Of a DNA stretch of 64,000 nt, positions 19,357-27,628 are shown in pieces (within the stretch, counting starts at the first letter, position 1; the number at the start of each line of letters is the position of its first letter). A model generated the notes under the pieces. That model was not told the DNA's origin. It did not search any database and worked only from the letters and a program-made list of their open reading frames with translations. The stretch comes from Falsiroseomonas selenitidurans (GTDB lineage Bacteria; Pseudomonadota; Alphaproteobacteria; Acetobacterales; Acetobacteraceae). The stretch is from positions 105,096 to 169,095 of the forward strand of contig NZ_JAAVNE010000005.1 of NCBI RefSeq assembly GCF_012103215.1. The letters run 5' to 3'. The position numbers and the translations under genes are program-made.

Positions 19357-20961
19357 TCACGGCGCCGGGCGGGCGTGGACGGCGACCACCTGCTCATCCA
19401 TCCGCGGCGTGTAGGCGATGCCGCGGCGGGTGCCGATCGCGCTCATCTGCACATAGAGCGGGATCTGCGGGTACAGCGCCTCCACCTCCGCCATCAGGGC
19501 GCGCAGCGCCGCCTCGCGGCCGTCATCCATGCGCACCATCACCGCCCGGATCTTCTCGTCAATCGCCGGCACGCTGAAGCCGTTGCGGTTGGCGCCGCCC
19601 AGGTTCTGCGGCAGGTCGCGCGTGTGGAAGGAGGTGGTGAGCACATAGGACGCATCGCCGGAGGAGAAGGAGCGACCGACGAAATGCATCGGCAGCGTCA
19701 CCCGCGCCGGGCGGATGCGCGGGAAGAAGACGGTGCTGGGCGTGACATCCACCGTCATCTTCAGCCCGGCGCGCGACAGCATCTGGCCGAGCGCCTGGCA
19801 GACCCGCGCATCGTTCACGTAGCGGTCGTTGGAGCAGGAGATGGTCATGCCGAAGCCGTCCGGATAGCCGGCTTCCGCCAGCAGGCGGCGCGCCCCGGCC
19901 GGGTCGCCCGGCGGCACCGGGATGGCGGGGTCGTGGCCGCCGAAGCCTTCCGGCGTCAACTGGCCGGAGGGCACGGCGAGACCTTCCATGATCCGCTCCG
20001 TCAGCGCCGTGCGGTCGATGGCCATGGACAGCGCGCGGCGCACCCGCACATCGGAGAGCGGGTTCACCGGCAGCCTCTGGCCGTCGGCGCCGGTCACCAG
20101 CGGCAGGGAATCCCGCGCCACGTTGACGGACAGGTACATGATCCGGTCGGTCGGCCGGCTGGCGACGTTCACCCGGCCTTCGCGCCGCAGCCGCCCGACA
20201 TCGCCCAGCGGCACGTCCTCGATCAGGTCGTAGTCGCCGGCGAGGAGCCCCGCGAGCCGCGCCGCATCGTTGGAGACGACGCGCACATCCACCTTCTGCC
20301 AATGCGGCTGGGTGCCGTGGTAGCTGGCGTTGCGCTCGAACTGGATGCCGGAAGGCGAGACGCCGCCGACAACGCGATAGGGCCCGGTGCCGATCGCCGC
20401 ACGGCCAGAATTGAAGTCCTGCGGCACCGCATTGGCCGCCGCGCGGTGGGAGACGATGAACACATTCGTCATCTGCCCGGGGATGGTCGGGTTGGGCACG
20501 GAGGTGTGCAGCCGCACCGTCAGCGGGTCGACGATCTCCACACGCTCGATGGTGCGCAGGTTGATCGTGTAGGGGCCGATATTGCCCGGCACGTTCGGGA
20601 TGCGGGCGATGGAGAAGGCGATGTCTTCCGCCGTGAAGGGCGTGCCGTCGTGGAAGGTGACGCCGGGGCGCAGCTTCAGCTCCCACACCGTGGGCTCCAC
20701 CGCGCGCCAGGACTGCACGGCGCCGGGCACCTGGCGGCTGTTCTCGTCGCGGCTGATGACCGTGTCGTAGATGTGGCGGGCGGCGGCCATGTTCGGGCCG
20801 TTGAAGAAGAAATGCGGGTCGATGCCGAAGGTGGACTGCACGGCCATGGTGAGCGTCTGCGCCTGCGGCGCCGCGGCGGGCGCGGCCAGCAGCAGCGCGG
20901 CGAGCCCGGCCGCCGGCGCAATGCGGAACGGGGCGATGCGGGACAATGCGGTTCGGATCAT
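19357..20961 (-). CDS. ABC transporter periplasmic binding protein, oligopeptide family (SBP_bac_5)
   Basis: 534 residues with a signal peptide (residues 1 to about 35, Ala/Leu-rich, ending AAPQAQ). WELKLRPGVTFHDGTPFTAEDIAFS and SDVRVRRALSMAIDR are classic family-5 motifs. It would bind peptides, opines or glutathione-like solutes. AAGGAGG lies about 7 bases before the ATG, and the start overlaps the oxidase stop by 4 bp. The membrane and ATPase subunits are not adjacent, so it may use a permease encoded elsewhere. Confidence 0.92.
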   Translation of the reverse strand: MIRTALSRIAPFRIAPAAGLAALLLAAPAAAPQAQTLTMAVQSTFGIDPHFFFNGPNMAAARHIYDTVISRDENSRQVPGAVQSWRAVEPTVWELKLRPGVTFHDGTPFTAEDIAFSIARIPNVPGNIGPYTINLRTIERVEIVDPLTVRLHTSVPNPTIPGQMTNVFIVSHRAAANAVPQDFNSGRAAIGTGPYRVVGGVSPSGIQFERNASYHGTQPHWQKVDVRVVSNDAARLAGLLAGDYDLIEDVPLGDVGRLRREGRVNVASRPTDRIMYLSVNVARDSLPLVTGADGQRLPVNPLSDVRVRRALSMAIDRTALTERIMEGLAVPSGQLTPEGFGGHDPAIPVPPGDPAGARRLLAEAGYPDGFGMTISCSNDRYVNDARVCQALGQMLSRAGLKMTVDVTPSTVFFPRIRPARVTLPMHFVGRSFSSGDASYVLTTSFHTRDLPQNLGGANRNGFSVPAIDEKIRAVMVRMDDGREAALRALMAEVEALYPQIPLYVQMSAIGTRRGIAYTPRMDEQVVAVHARPAP

Positions 20962-22298
20962 GTCTTGCCTCCTTGCTTGACGTGCCAGCCATCCAGCCGG
21001 TCGCGCAGTTGGTAGGCCATGCCGATGGCCGGCATGAACCAGGGATTGCCCGTGTAGAAGGGCCTGGTGGGAAAGGGGATGCGGGCGAAGGCGGAGACGC
21101 GGTTGGACCCGCCCAGGATCTGCTGCGCCGCCACGGTGCCGAAATGCGTCATGCCGACCACGCCGCTGCCGTTGCAGGCCAGGGCGTAGTGCACGCCGTC
21201 CTGGATGCCGACATGCGGCATCATGTCGAAGGCGAAGGCGACATTGCCCTTCCAGCAATGCGTCACCCGCACCGCTGCGAGGTCCGGGATCAGATCCACC
21301 ATGAAGCGGTGCAGCGTGCGGCCGGCGCGCGTCACGTCGCCATCGACGAAGCTGGCGCGGCCGCCGAACAGGATGCGGCGATGGTCCGGGGAGGGGCGGA
21401 AATAATACAGGATCTTCTTGGTGTCGCCGTAGACGCGCAGCCGCGGCAGGGCGGCGCGCACGCGTTCCTCGCCGATTTCCTCCGTCGCGATCATGAAGCT
21501 GGCGACGGGCACCAGGCGGCGCCGCTGCCAGGGCGTGGCGGGGCCGGTATAGCCGTTGGTCGCCAGCATCAGATGGCGGGCGCGCAGCGTGCCGGCGCTG
21601 GTCTGCAGCACGAAGCCGCCATCCAGCTCCCGCCGGTAGCCCAGCAGTTCCACGCCGCCGGCCAGCCGGGCGCCCTGGCGCTCCGCCGCACGGGCGAGGG
21701 AGCGGACGTATTTCGCCGGATGCAGCGCGCCGGCGCGCAGCAGCACCATGCCGCCCTGGTAGCGGTCGGTGGCGATCTCCTCCCGCACCCGCCCGCGCGG
21801 CAGCAGGAAGGCCTGCTCCGTGCCGCCGGCCTCGTTGATCATCTCCGCCCGGCGCTTCAGCCCTTCCATGGCCTTCGGCGCATGGGCGCCGACGAAGCGG
21901 CCGCAGCGGATATAGTCGCAATCCAGCTCCTCCCGCGCCACCAGCGCCTCGAAGCGCTCGAAGGCGGCTTCGCCTTCCTCGGCGAGTTCGGCGAGGAACG
22001 CCTTGCCAAAGACCTCCGCCAGGTCGCTGCGCACCTTGCCCAGGCTGCCGGCGCCGCTCAGCGCCCCGCCATTGCGCGAGGAGGCGCCCCAGCCGATCGC
22101 CTCGCGGTCCAGCACCAGCGCCTTCACGCCCTGGCGGCCGAGCTCCAGCGCGGTGGCCAGCCCGGCGATGCCGCCGCCGATGATGGCGACCTCCGTCGCA
22201 TCGGGCAGGGCGGCGGTCGCCGGGTAGGGGGGCGCGGCTTCCCACCAGAAGGGGCGCTGCTGCATGTCGGCCGTGAAGGGCGGGTTTTCGCTGGTCAT
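20958..22298 (-). CDS. FAD-dependent oxidoreductase, gamma-glutamylputrescine oxidase-like
   Basis: 446 residues. The N-terminal dinucleotide-binding motif VAIIGGGIAGLATALELGRQG, then GWGASSRNGGALSGAG and the C-terminal CNGSGVVGMTHFG place it in the DAO/PuuB group, which oxidise secondary amines or D-amino acids. The N-terminal RPFWWEAAPPYP is typical of PuuB-like proteins. The open frame continues far upstream but crosses the LysR gene, so the ATG at 22298 is the start. It is probably the first gene of the operon with the binding protein and gamma-glutamyltransferase. Confidence 0.9.
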   Translation of the reverse strand: MTSENPPFTADMQQRPFWWEAAPPYPATAALPDATEVAIIGGGIAGLATALELGRQGVKALVLDREAIGWGASSRNGGALSGAGSLGKVRSDLAEVFGKAFLAELAEEGEAAFERFEALVAREELDCDYIRCGRFVGAHAPKAMEGLKRRAEMINEAGGTEQAFLLPRGRVREEIATDRYQGGMVLLRAGALHPAKYVRSLARAAERQGARLAGGVELLGYRRELDGGFVLQTSAGTLRARHLMLATNGYTGPATPWQRRRLVPVASFMIATEEIGEERVRAALPRLRVYGDTKKILYYFRPSPDHRRILFGGRASFVDGDVTRAGRTLHRFMVDLIPDLAAVRVTHCWKGNVAFAFDMMPHVGIQDGVHYALACNGSGVVGMTHFGTVAAQQILGGSNRVSAFARIPFPTRPFYTGNPWFMPAIGMAYQLRDRLDGWHVKQGGKT

Positions 22299-22366
22299 CC
22301 TGCCCAGGCTGGCACGAAGCGCCGGCGCTGCCCCCATACCATCTGGGCATGGGGTGGACGCCGGGG

Positions 22367-23311
22367 CTATGCGCCGCCGGCAGGCAGGGCCGCCGCTGCC
22401 GCCACCCGTTCGTGCACCGCGCGCGCCGCCTGGCGGATCTCCTGCGCCAGGGCGGCGCGGCCGAAGCCGTCGCGCACGCCTTCCGGCCAGATCAGCCGGT
22501 ATTCGAAGACCACCGCCGGCTCGAAGGGCCGCAGCACCAGCCCACGCCCGATGAAGATGGAGACGGAGAAGGCATCCGCCAGGGTGATGCCGGCGCCGGC
22601 CACCGCCATGGCGACGGCGCCGGTGCTCATCCGGCATTCCACCGCCTCCACCGGGCGGGCGCCGCTGCCCAGCAGCGCGGCTTCCACCAGCGCCTGGCGC
22701 CCTTCCTCCCGCGACAGGGCGATGTAGGGCTCGCCGTCCAGATCCGCCGCCCGCACCACGCGCTGCGCCGCCAGCCGGTGCCCCGGCGGCAGCACGCACC
22801 AGCCCGGCACGCGCATCAGCGGGGCGGAGCGCACGCCCGGCACCTGCACGGCGCCGGTGACGATGCCGAGATCCGCCTGCCGCGCCGCCACCAGCCCGAG
22901 CACATCCCCCGCCGCGCGCGAATGCACGGAAAGCGGCGCGCGTCGCCCCGCCTTGCGCCAGGCGGCGACGGCCTGCGGCAGCACGGCCAGCGTGATGGTG
23001 GGCAGGGAGGCGACGACGATGCGCCGCGGCGTGCCGGCGCGCAGCCGCTCCGCCAGGGCCGAGACCTCCGCGATGCCGGTGAAGATGCGCTCCGTCTCCG
23101 CATGCAGCGCCTCCGCCGTCGCGGTCGGCACCAGGCGGCCGCGCACGCGCTCGAACAGCGCCAGGCCGGACAGCGCCTCGGTCTGCGCCAGCAGCCGGCT
23201 CACCGCGGGCTGGGAGATGCCGAGCAGCGCGCCCGCACCGGTGACGCTGCCCGCCCGCATGATGGCGCGGAAGGCTTCGAGATGGCGGAATTCGAGGCCC
23301 TGGCGCGGCAT
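22367..23311 (-). CDS. LysR-family transcriptional regulator
   Basis: 314 residues. The N-terminal winged helix reads FRHLEAFRAIMRAGSVTGAGALLGISQPAVSRLLAQTE, followed by a substrate-binding domain with RIVVASLPTITLAVLPQ. It resembles the NocR/OccR group, which respond to opines and amino acids. It sits 68 bp upstream of the oxidase operon on the same strand, and is back-to-back with the dehydrogenase at 23385, so it could control either or both. The ligand is unknown. Confidence 0.93.
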   Translation of the reverse strand: MPRQGLEFRHLEAFRAIMRAGSVTGAGALLGISQPAVSRLLAQTEALSGLALFERVRGRLVPTATAEALHAETERIFTGIAEVSALAERLRAGTPRRIVVASLPTITLAVLPQAVAAWRKAGRRAPLSVHSRAAGDVLGLVAARQADLGIVTGAVQVPGVRSAPLMRVPGWCVLPPGHRLAAQRVVRAADLDGEPYIALSREEGRQALVEAALLGSGARPVEAVECRMSTGAVAMAVAGAGITLADAFSVSIFIGRGLVLRPFEPAVVFEYRLIWPEGVRDGFGRAALAQEIRQAARAVHERVAAAAALPAGGA

Positions 23312-23384
23312 CTTCCGACTCTGGGCCAGACGGGCGGCGGGTCAAGCGGCTTGACGCGCGGCGCATGCCTGCGAGGCTCCGCCC

Positions 23385-24377
23385 ATGCGCATCCATATCC
23401 AGAATCCGCCGGGCGAGAGCCTGTTCCCCGTCACCCGTGCCCAGTGGGACGCCGCCCTGGCGCGCTGCCCCGCCCTCGGCGCGCCGGATGTCTCCTTCGC
23501 CGATGACGATGCCGGCTTCGCCGCCGCGATCGGCGAGGCGGAGGTGCTGCTGACCTGGACCAAGGTGGTGCGCGCCCGCTTCGTCGATGGCGGTGCCGCC
23601 GCGATGGCGCCACGGCTGAAGGTGATCGCCTGCACCTCCGCCGGGCTGGATCGCCTCGCGCCCTTCGACTGGCTGCCGGAGGGCGTGCTGCTGCTGAACA
23701 ACCGCGGCACGCATTCGGCCAAGGCCGGCGAGTTCGCGCTGATGGCGCTGCTGATGCTGGCCACCCACATGCCGCGCTTCGCCACGGCGCAGCGGGCCGA
23801 ACGCTGGGCGCCGCGCTTCGCCTCCCTGCTGGCGGGCCGCACCGTGTGCGTCGTCGGGCTCGGCAGCCTGGGCGGCGCGGCGGCGCGGCAGGCCCGGGCC
23901 TTCGGCATGCAGGTGATCGGCATCCGCAGCAGCGCCACGCCGCACCCGGATTGCGACGAGGTGCATGCGACGGAGGCGCTCGACCAGGTGCTGCCGCGCG
24001 CGGAATTCCTGCTGCTGGCCTGCCCGCTGACTCCGGCGACGCGCGGCCTGCTGGACCGCCGCCGCATCGGCCTGCTGCCGCCGGGGGCGAAGCTGGTGAA
24101 CATGGCGCGCGGCGCGGTGTGGGACCAGGACGCGGTCTGCGACGCGCTGCAAGCCGGCGCGCTGGATGGCGCGGTGACGGATGTCGCGGTGCCGGAGCCG
24201 CTGCCGCCGGGCCATCGCCTGTGGTCCACGCCGGGGCTGGTGGTGGTGCCGCATGTCTCCTCGGACGACCCAGCCACCTACAATGACCGCACGCTGGACA
24301 TCCTGTTCCACAACCTGCTGGAGCTGCGCGCGGGGCGGCCGGCGCCGAACCGGGTGGAGCCGTCGCGGGGCTATTGA
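23385..24377 (+). CDS. D-2-hydroxyacid dehydrogenase family protein
   Basis: 330 residues. The NAD-binding motif is VVGLGSLGGAAARQARAFG, followed by the family segments LLACPLTPATRGLL and LVNMARGAVWDQDAV. The glyoxylate/phosphoglycerate-type catalytic His appears in VVPHVSSDD. These enzymes interconvert 2-oxo and D-2-hydroxy acids. The short intergenic space (73 bp) shared with lysR suggests divergent promoters. The gene is followed by a Bug binding protein, a common pairing in Acetobacteraceae. Confidence 0.88.
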   Translation: MRIHIQNPPGESLFPVTRAQWDAALARCPALGAPDVSFADDDAGFAAAIGEAEVLLTWTKVVRARFVDGGAAAMAPRLKVIACTSAGLDRLAPFDWLPEGVLLLNNRGTHSAKAGEFALMALLMLATHMPRFATAQRAERWAPRFASLLAGRTVCVVGLGSLGGAAARQARAFGMQVIGIRSSATPHPDCDEVHATEALDQVLPRAEFLLLACPLTPATRGLLDRRRIGLLPPGAKLVNMARGAVWDQDAVCDALQAGALDGAVTDVAVPEPLPPGHRLWSTPGLVVVPHVSSDDPATYNDRTLDILFHNLLELRAGRPAPNRVEPSRGY

Positions 24378-24444
24378 AGGATCGCGGTTGGCAGGGCTGC
24401 CGCTATTCCCTAGCGTCCACCTTTCTGCTGCCGGAGCCCTGTCC

Positions 24445-25425
24445 ATGACCCTGTCACGCCGCACGCTTCTCGCCACCGCGGCACTGGCCGCCGCCGCGCC
24501 GGCCCAGGCCCAGGCCCCCGCCTGGCCGAACCGCCCCGTCCGCATCATCGTCCCCGCGCCGGGTGGCGGCGGCACGGCGGATACGCTGGCGCGGATCTTC
24601 GCGCAGGAGCTTGAAAAGCGCATCTCCCAGCCCGTGATCATCGAGAATCGCGGCGGTGCTGCCGGCAATATCGGTGCGACGGCGGCGGCGCGGGCGGAGC
24701 CGGATGGGCACACCATCCTCTGGACCTGGGCCGGCACCCTGGCGACCAACCCGGCCATGTACCGCTCCATGCCCTTCGATCCGGTGCGGGACTTCACGCC
24801 GGTGGTGCTGCTGGGCAGCGTGCCGAACATCCTGATCGTGAACAACGACCTGCCGATGCGCGACCTGGCCGGCTTCACCGCCTATGCCAAGGCCAATCCC
24901 GGCGCCATCAACCACGGCACCACCGGCAACGGGTCCTCCATGCATCTGGCGGCGGAGCTGTTCGCATCCCGCACCGGGACGCAGCTGACGCATGTGCCCT
25001 ATGCGGCGCCGGCAGCGGCCACCACGGACCTGATCGCCGGGCGCATCCAGGCCATGTTCAACCTGGTGACCGGCGCCAAGCCCCTGGTGGAGGGCGGCCG
25101 CGTGCGGGCCATCGCCGTGCTGTCGGAGACGCGGGTGCCGCAATTGCCGGATGTGCCGACGGCGGCGGAACTCGGCATGCCCGGGCTGGCCTTCGGCACC
25201 TGGTTCTGCCTGATGCTGCCGAAGGGCGCCGACCCGGCGCTGGTGGCGCGGCTGAACACCCTGGCGAATGCGGTGCTGTCCGACCCCGCGGCGAAGCAGC
25301 GCCTGGAATCGGCCGGCCTGGCGCTGGATGGCGGCGGCAGCCCGGAACGGCTGGCGCAATACCTGCAGGACGAACTGCGCCGCCATGCCGAGCTGGTGCG
25401 GATTTCCGGCGCGCAGGTGAACTGA
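24445..25425 (+). CDS. Bug/TctC-type tripartite tricarboxylate binding protein
   Basis: 326 residues with an SRRTLLATAALAAAAPAQAQA export signal (SRR suggests Tat). The segments WPNRPVRIIVPAPGGGGTADTLAR, NRGGAAGNIG and the DVPTAAELG pattern are hallmarks of the Bug family, periplasmic receptors for carboxylates. No TctA/TctB membrane genes are adjacent, which is usual for expanded Bug sets. GGAG lies 9 bases before the ATG. It is probably transcribed with the dehydrogenase 67 bp upstream. Confidence 0.92.
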   Translation: MTLSRRTLLATAALAAAAPAQAQAPAWPNRPVRIIVPAPGGGGTADTLARIFAQELEKRISQPVIIENRGGAAGNIGATAAARAEPDGHTILWTWAGTLATNPAMYRSMPFDPVRDFTPVVLLGSVPNILIVNNDLPMRDLAGFTAYAKANPGAINHGTTGNGSSMHLAAELFASRTGTQLTHVPYAAPAAATTDLIAGRIQAMFNLVTGAKPLVEGGRVRAIAVLSETRVPQLPDVPTAAELGMPGLAFGTWFCLMLPKGADPALVARLNTLANAVLSDPAAKQRLESAGLALDGGGSPERLAQYLQDELRRHAELVRISGAQVN

Positions 25426-25461
25426 GGCGGCAGGCCCCCGCCTTCGGGCGGGGGCCGCCGG

Positions 25462-26037
25462 CTACATCACCCGGGGCAGCAGCGGATCGCCCAGCGTCAG
25501 CATCAGCCGGTTGGCGTTGGCGAACATGGCGATGCCGTGCAGCAGGTCGAGCATCTCAAGATCGTCCAGCCCTGCCGCGCGCAGCGGTGCCAGATGCGCC
25601 GGCGTCACGGCGCCCGGGGACCGGGTCAGCGCCTCGGTGAAGTCGGCGATCGCCTTGCGGCGCGGGTCGGGCTCCGCCGCCCAGCCTTCCTCCAGCATCC
25701 GCTGCATGGCGGGCTCGTCGCCCGACAGCTCGACGAACCGCTTGGCATGGACCGCGGTGCAGTAGACGCAGCCATTCACCATGGAGACGACGGCGGTGGC
25801 CAGTTCCCGGTCCGCCCGGTCCAGCCCGCCTTCGGCATACATGACGATGTTGAACAGGGCGCCACGCTCCCCCAGCGAGCCGGGGTCATGCGCCAGGGTC
25901 AGGAAATAGGTGGAGCGCCGCACGGCCGGCGGGCAGGCATCCAGCGCCGCCAGCTGTTCCGGCGTGGCGGATTCGGCCTTCACCGGCGGCAGCCGCGGGC
26001 GCCAGCCGACCGGCTTCAGCGTGAAGCGCGCGCTCAT
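25462..26037 (-). CDS. Alkylhydroperoxidase-like protein (AhpD/CMD family)
   Basis: 191 residues. The redox motif MVNGCVYCTAVHAKRF has the CxxC and following His of AhpD-like proteins. Length and the paired gene upstream match the family pair I know as Avi_7169/Avi_7170, from memory. The likely role is peroxide reduction or a related thiol reaction, but the natural substrate of this branch is not established. The start overlaps the CMD-domain gene stop by 4 bp. It is convergent with the Bug gene. Confidence 0.85.
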   Translation of the reverse strand: MSARFTLKPVGWRPRLPPVKAESATPEQLAALDACPPAVRRSTYFLTLAHDPGSLGERGALFNIVMYAEGGLDRADRELATAVVSMVNGCVYCTAVHAKRFVELSGDEPAMQRMLEEGWAAEPDPRRKAIADFTEALTRSPGAVTPAHLAPLRAAGLDDLEMLDLLHGIAMFANANRLMLTLGDPLLPRVM

Positions 26038-26486
26038 GCCGCCTTCTCCCGCGCCAGGGCGCGGAGCCCGGCCAGCATCCGCACCTGGTAGGGCACGAAG
26101 GCGATCAGCTGGGTGGCCGCCACGATGTCGCGCGGCGTGAGGCCCAGCGCCGCGAGCGCATCAATGTCCGCCTGAACCGTGGTCTCCGGCGCCAGCGCCA
26201 CCTTGGCGGCGTAGTCCAGCAGCGCCGCCATGCGCGGCGTGTCGGCCGCCGCCGGGCCCATGGCGCGGTATTGCGCGGCGAGGTCGGCATCGCCCTCCCG
26301 CTCCGCCACCAGAAGCGCCAGCGCGGCGCGTTCCGCATGGCTCAGCCCGCCGGGATCGGCGGGCAGCAGCAATTCGCGGAAGGCGCCTTCGGCATGGCGG
26401 CGCGCTTCCGGCCGGCGGTGGCGCAGCGCCACCACCGGGTGGTCGGGCGGCAGGCCCAGCAGGTGGTCGATCAGATCCTCGGTCAC
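26034..26486 (-). CDS. CMD-domain protein, partner of the AhpD-like protein
   Basis: 150 residues starting at GTG 26486. The region LSHAERAALALLVAEREGDADLAAQYRAMG and LGLTPRDIVAATQLIAFVPYQVRMLAGL is a carboxymuconolactone-decarboxylase-like helical fold without the CxxC motif. The gene overlaps its AhpD-like partner and follows a Bug gene by 18 bp, so the three form one transcription unit. A non-catalytic partner role is inferred from the missing cysteines. Confidence 0.75.
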   Translation of the reverse strand: MTEDLIDHLLGLPPDHPVVALRHRRPEARRHAEGAFRELLLPADPGGLSHAERAALALLVAEREGDADLAAQYRAMGPAAADTPRMAALLDYAAKVALAPETTVQADIDALAALGLTPRDIVAATQLIAFVPYQVRMLAGLRALAREKAA

Positions 26487-26504
26487 GTCGCGGTGGTGTC
26501 CCGG

Positions 26505-27509
26505 CTATTGCACCGTGATGTTGCCCTGCCGCACCACGGTCCGCCAGCGGGCGAGTTCCGCCACAACCAGCGCGTCATAGGCCGCCGGCGTGTTGCCCTG
26601 CGGCTGGGTGCCGCGTTCCGCCAGCTGGGCGCGCAGCGCCGGGTCGGCCAGCGCGGCGCGCGCCGCCTCGCCCATCCGCGCCACCACGGCATCCGAGGCG
26701 CTGCGATGCGTGTGCAGGCCGAACCAGGCCTCCGCGGCGAAGCCCGCCATGCCGAATTCCGCCCCAAGCTCGGCCAGCGCCGGCACATCCGGCAGGCCGG
26801 GCAGGCGGGCAGGGGCGGTGACGGCGAGCGGCTTCACCGTGCCGGCGCGGATCTGCGGCAGGGCGGTCGGCAGGTTGTCGATGAAGGTGTCGACCTCCCC
26901 GCCCATCACCGCGATCATGCCGGGGCCGGCGCCGCGATAGGGCACGTGCTGCATCGGCGCGCGCGCCAGCTGCGCAATCAGCTCCCCGGTCAGATGGGTG
27001 GAGGTGCCGATGCCGGCCGAGGCATAGGTGCGCAGGCCGGGCCGCGCGCGGGCGTCGCGCAGCAGCGCGCGCACATCGCCATCCGGCACGTTGCGCGGGT
27101 TCGCCACCCAGACATTCGGCACCGTGACCATCAGCGTCACCGCGCGGAAATCGGCGACCGGGTTGTAGGTCAGGTTGGTATACAGCGCCGGCGCAATGCC
27201 GTGGGAGGCGATCTGCGAGACGAACAGCGCATGGTCATCGCCTTCGCGCGCGAAGCGGCCGGCGGCCGTGGTGCTGCCGGCGCCGGGCTGGTTTTCCACC
27301 ACCACGGCCCGGCCGAGCTTGTCGCGCATCGCCGCGGCCACCAGGCGCGCGACCACATCCGTGGTGCCGCCGGGCGGGAAGGGCACAACCAGGCGCAGGT
27401 CGCGCTGTGGCCAGGCCTGCGCCAGCGCCGGTGTGCTCAGGGCAGGCGCGGCCAGCGCGGCGGTGCCGGCGGCCAGCAGGCTGCGGCGGCCGAAGGTCGA
27501 GGTGGTCAT
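26505..27509 (-). CDS. Bug/TctC-type tripartite tricarboxylate binding protein
   Basis: 334 residues. The N-terminus FGRRSLLAAGTAALAAPALSTPALAQA is a Tat-like export signal (GRRS). WPQRDLRLVVPFPPGGTTDVVARLV, NQPGAGSTTAAGRFA and DVPALAELG define the family. It heads the minus-strand operon with the CMD pair and is divergent from the nitrile-hydratase-like gene 120 bp away. A link between a carboxylate receptor and an AhpD pair is suggestive of aromatic or halogenated acid use, but this is inference only. Confidence 0.92.
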   Translation of the reverse strand: MTTSTFGRRSLLAAGTAALAAPALSTPALAQAWPQRDLRLVVPFPPGGTTDVVARLVAAAMRDKLGRAVVVENQPGAGSTTAAGRFAREGDDHALFVSQIASHGIAPALYTNLTYNPVADFRAVTLMVTVPNVWVANPRNVPDGDVRALLRDARARPGLRTYASAGIGTSTHLTGELIAQLARAPMQHVPYRGAGPGMIAVMGGEVDTFIDNLPTALPQIRAGTVKPLAVTAPARLPGLPDVPALAELGAEFGMAGFAAEAWFGLHTHRSASDAVVARMGEAARAALADPALRAQLAERGTQPQGNTPAAYDALVVAELARWRTVVRQGNITVQ

Positions 27510-27628
27510 TCCCGTCGTGCTCCCGTTCTTCTTGTATCCAGGATGCCGGCTGCCCCCGGGCCTGTCGAGGCTTCCGGTGGCGGCAGGGGGCGATTAGTCT
27601 GGACAATTGCGCGATCGAGGAAACCACC

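Noticed and set aside
16761..19577. 938-codon + strand frame opposite gamma-glutamyltransferase and MBL-fold genes
   Set aside because: His/Arg/Gly-rich antisense shadow spanning several well-identified minus-strand genes.
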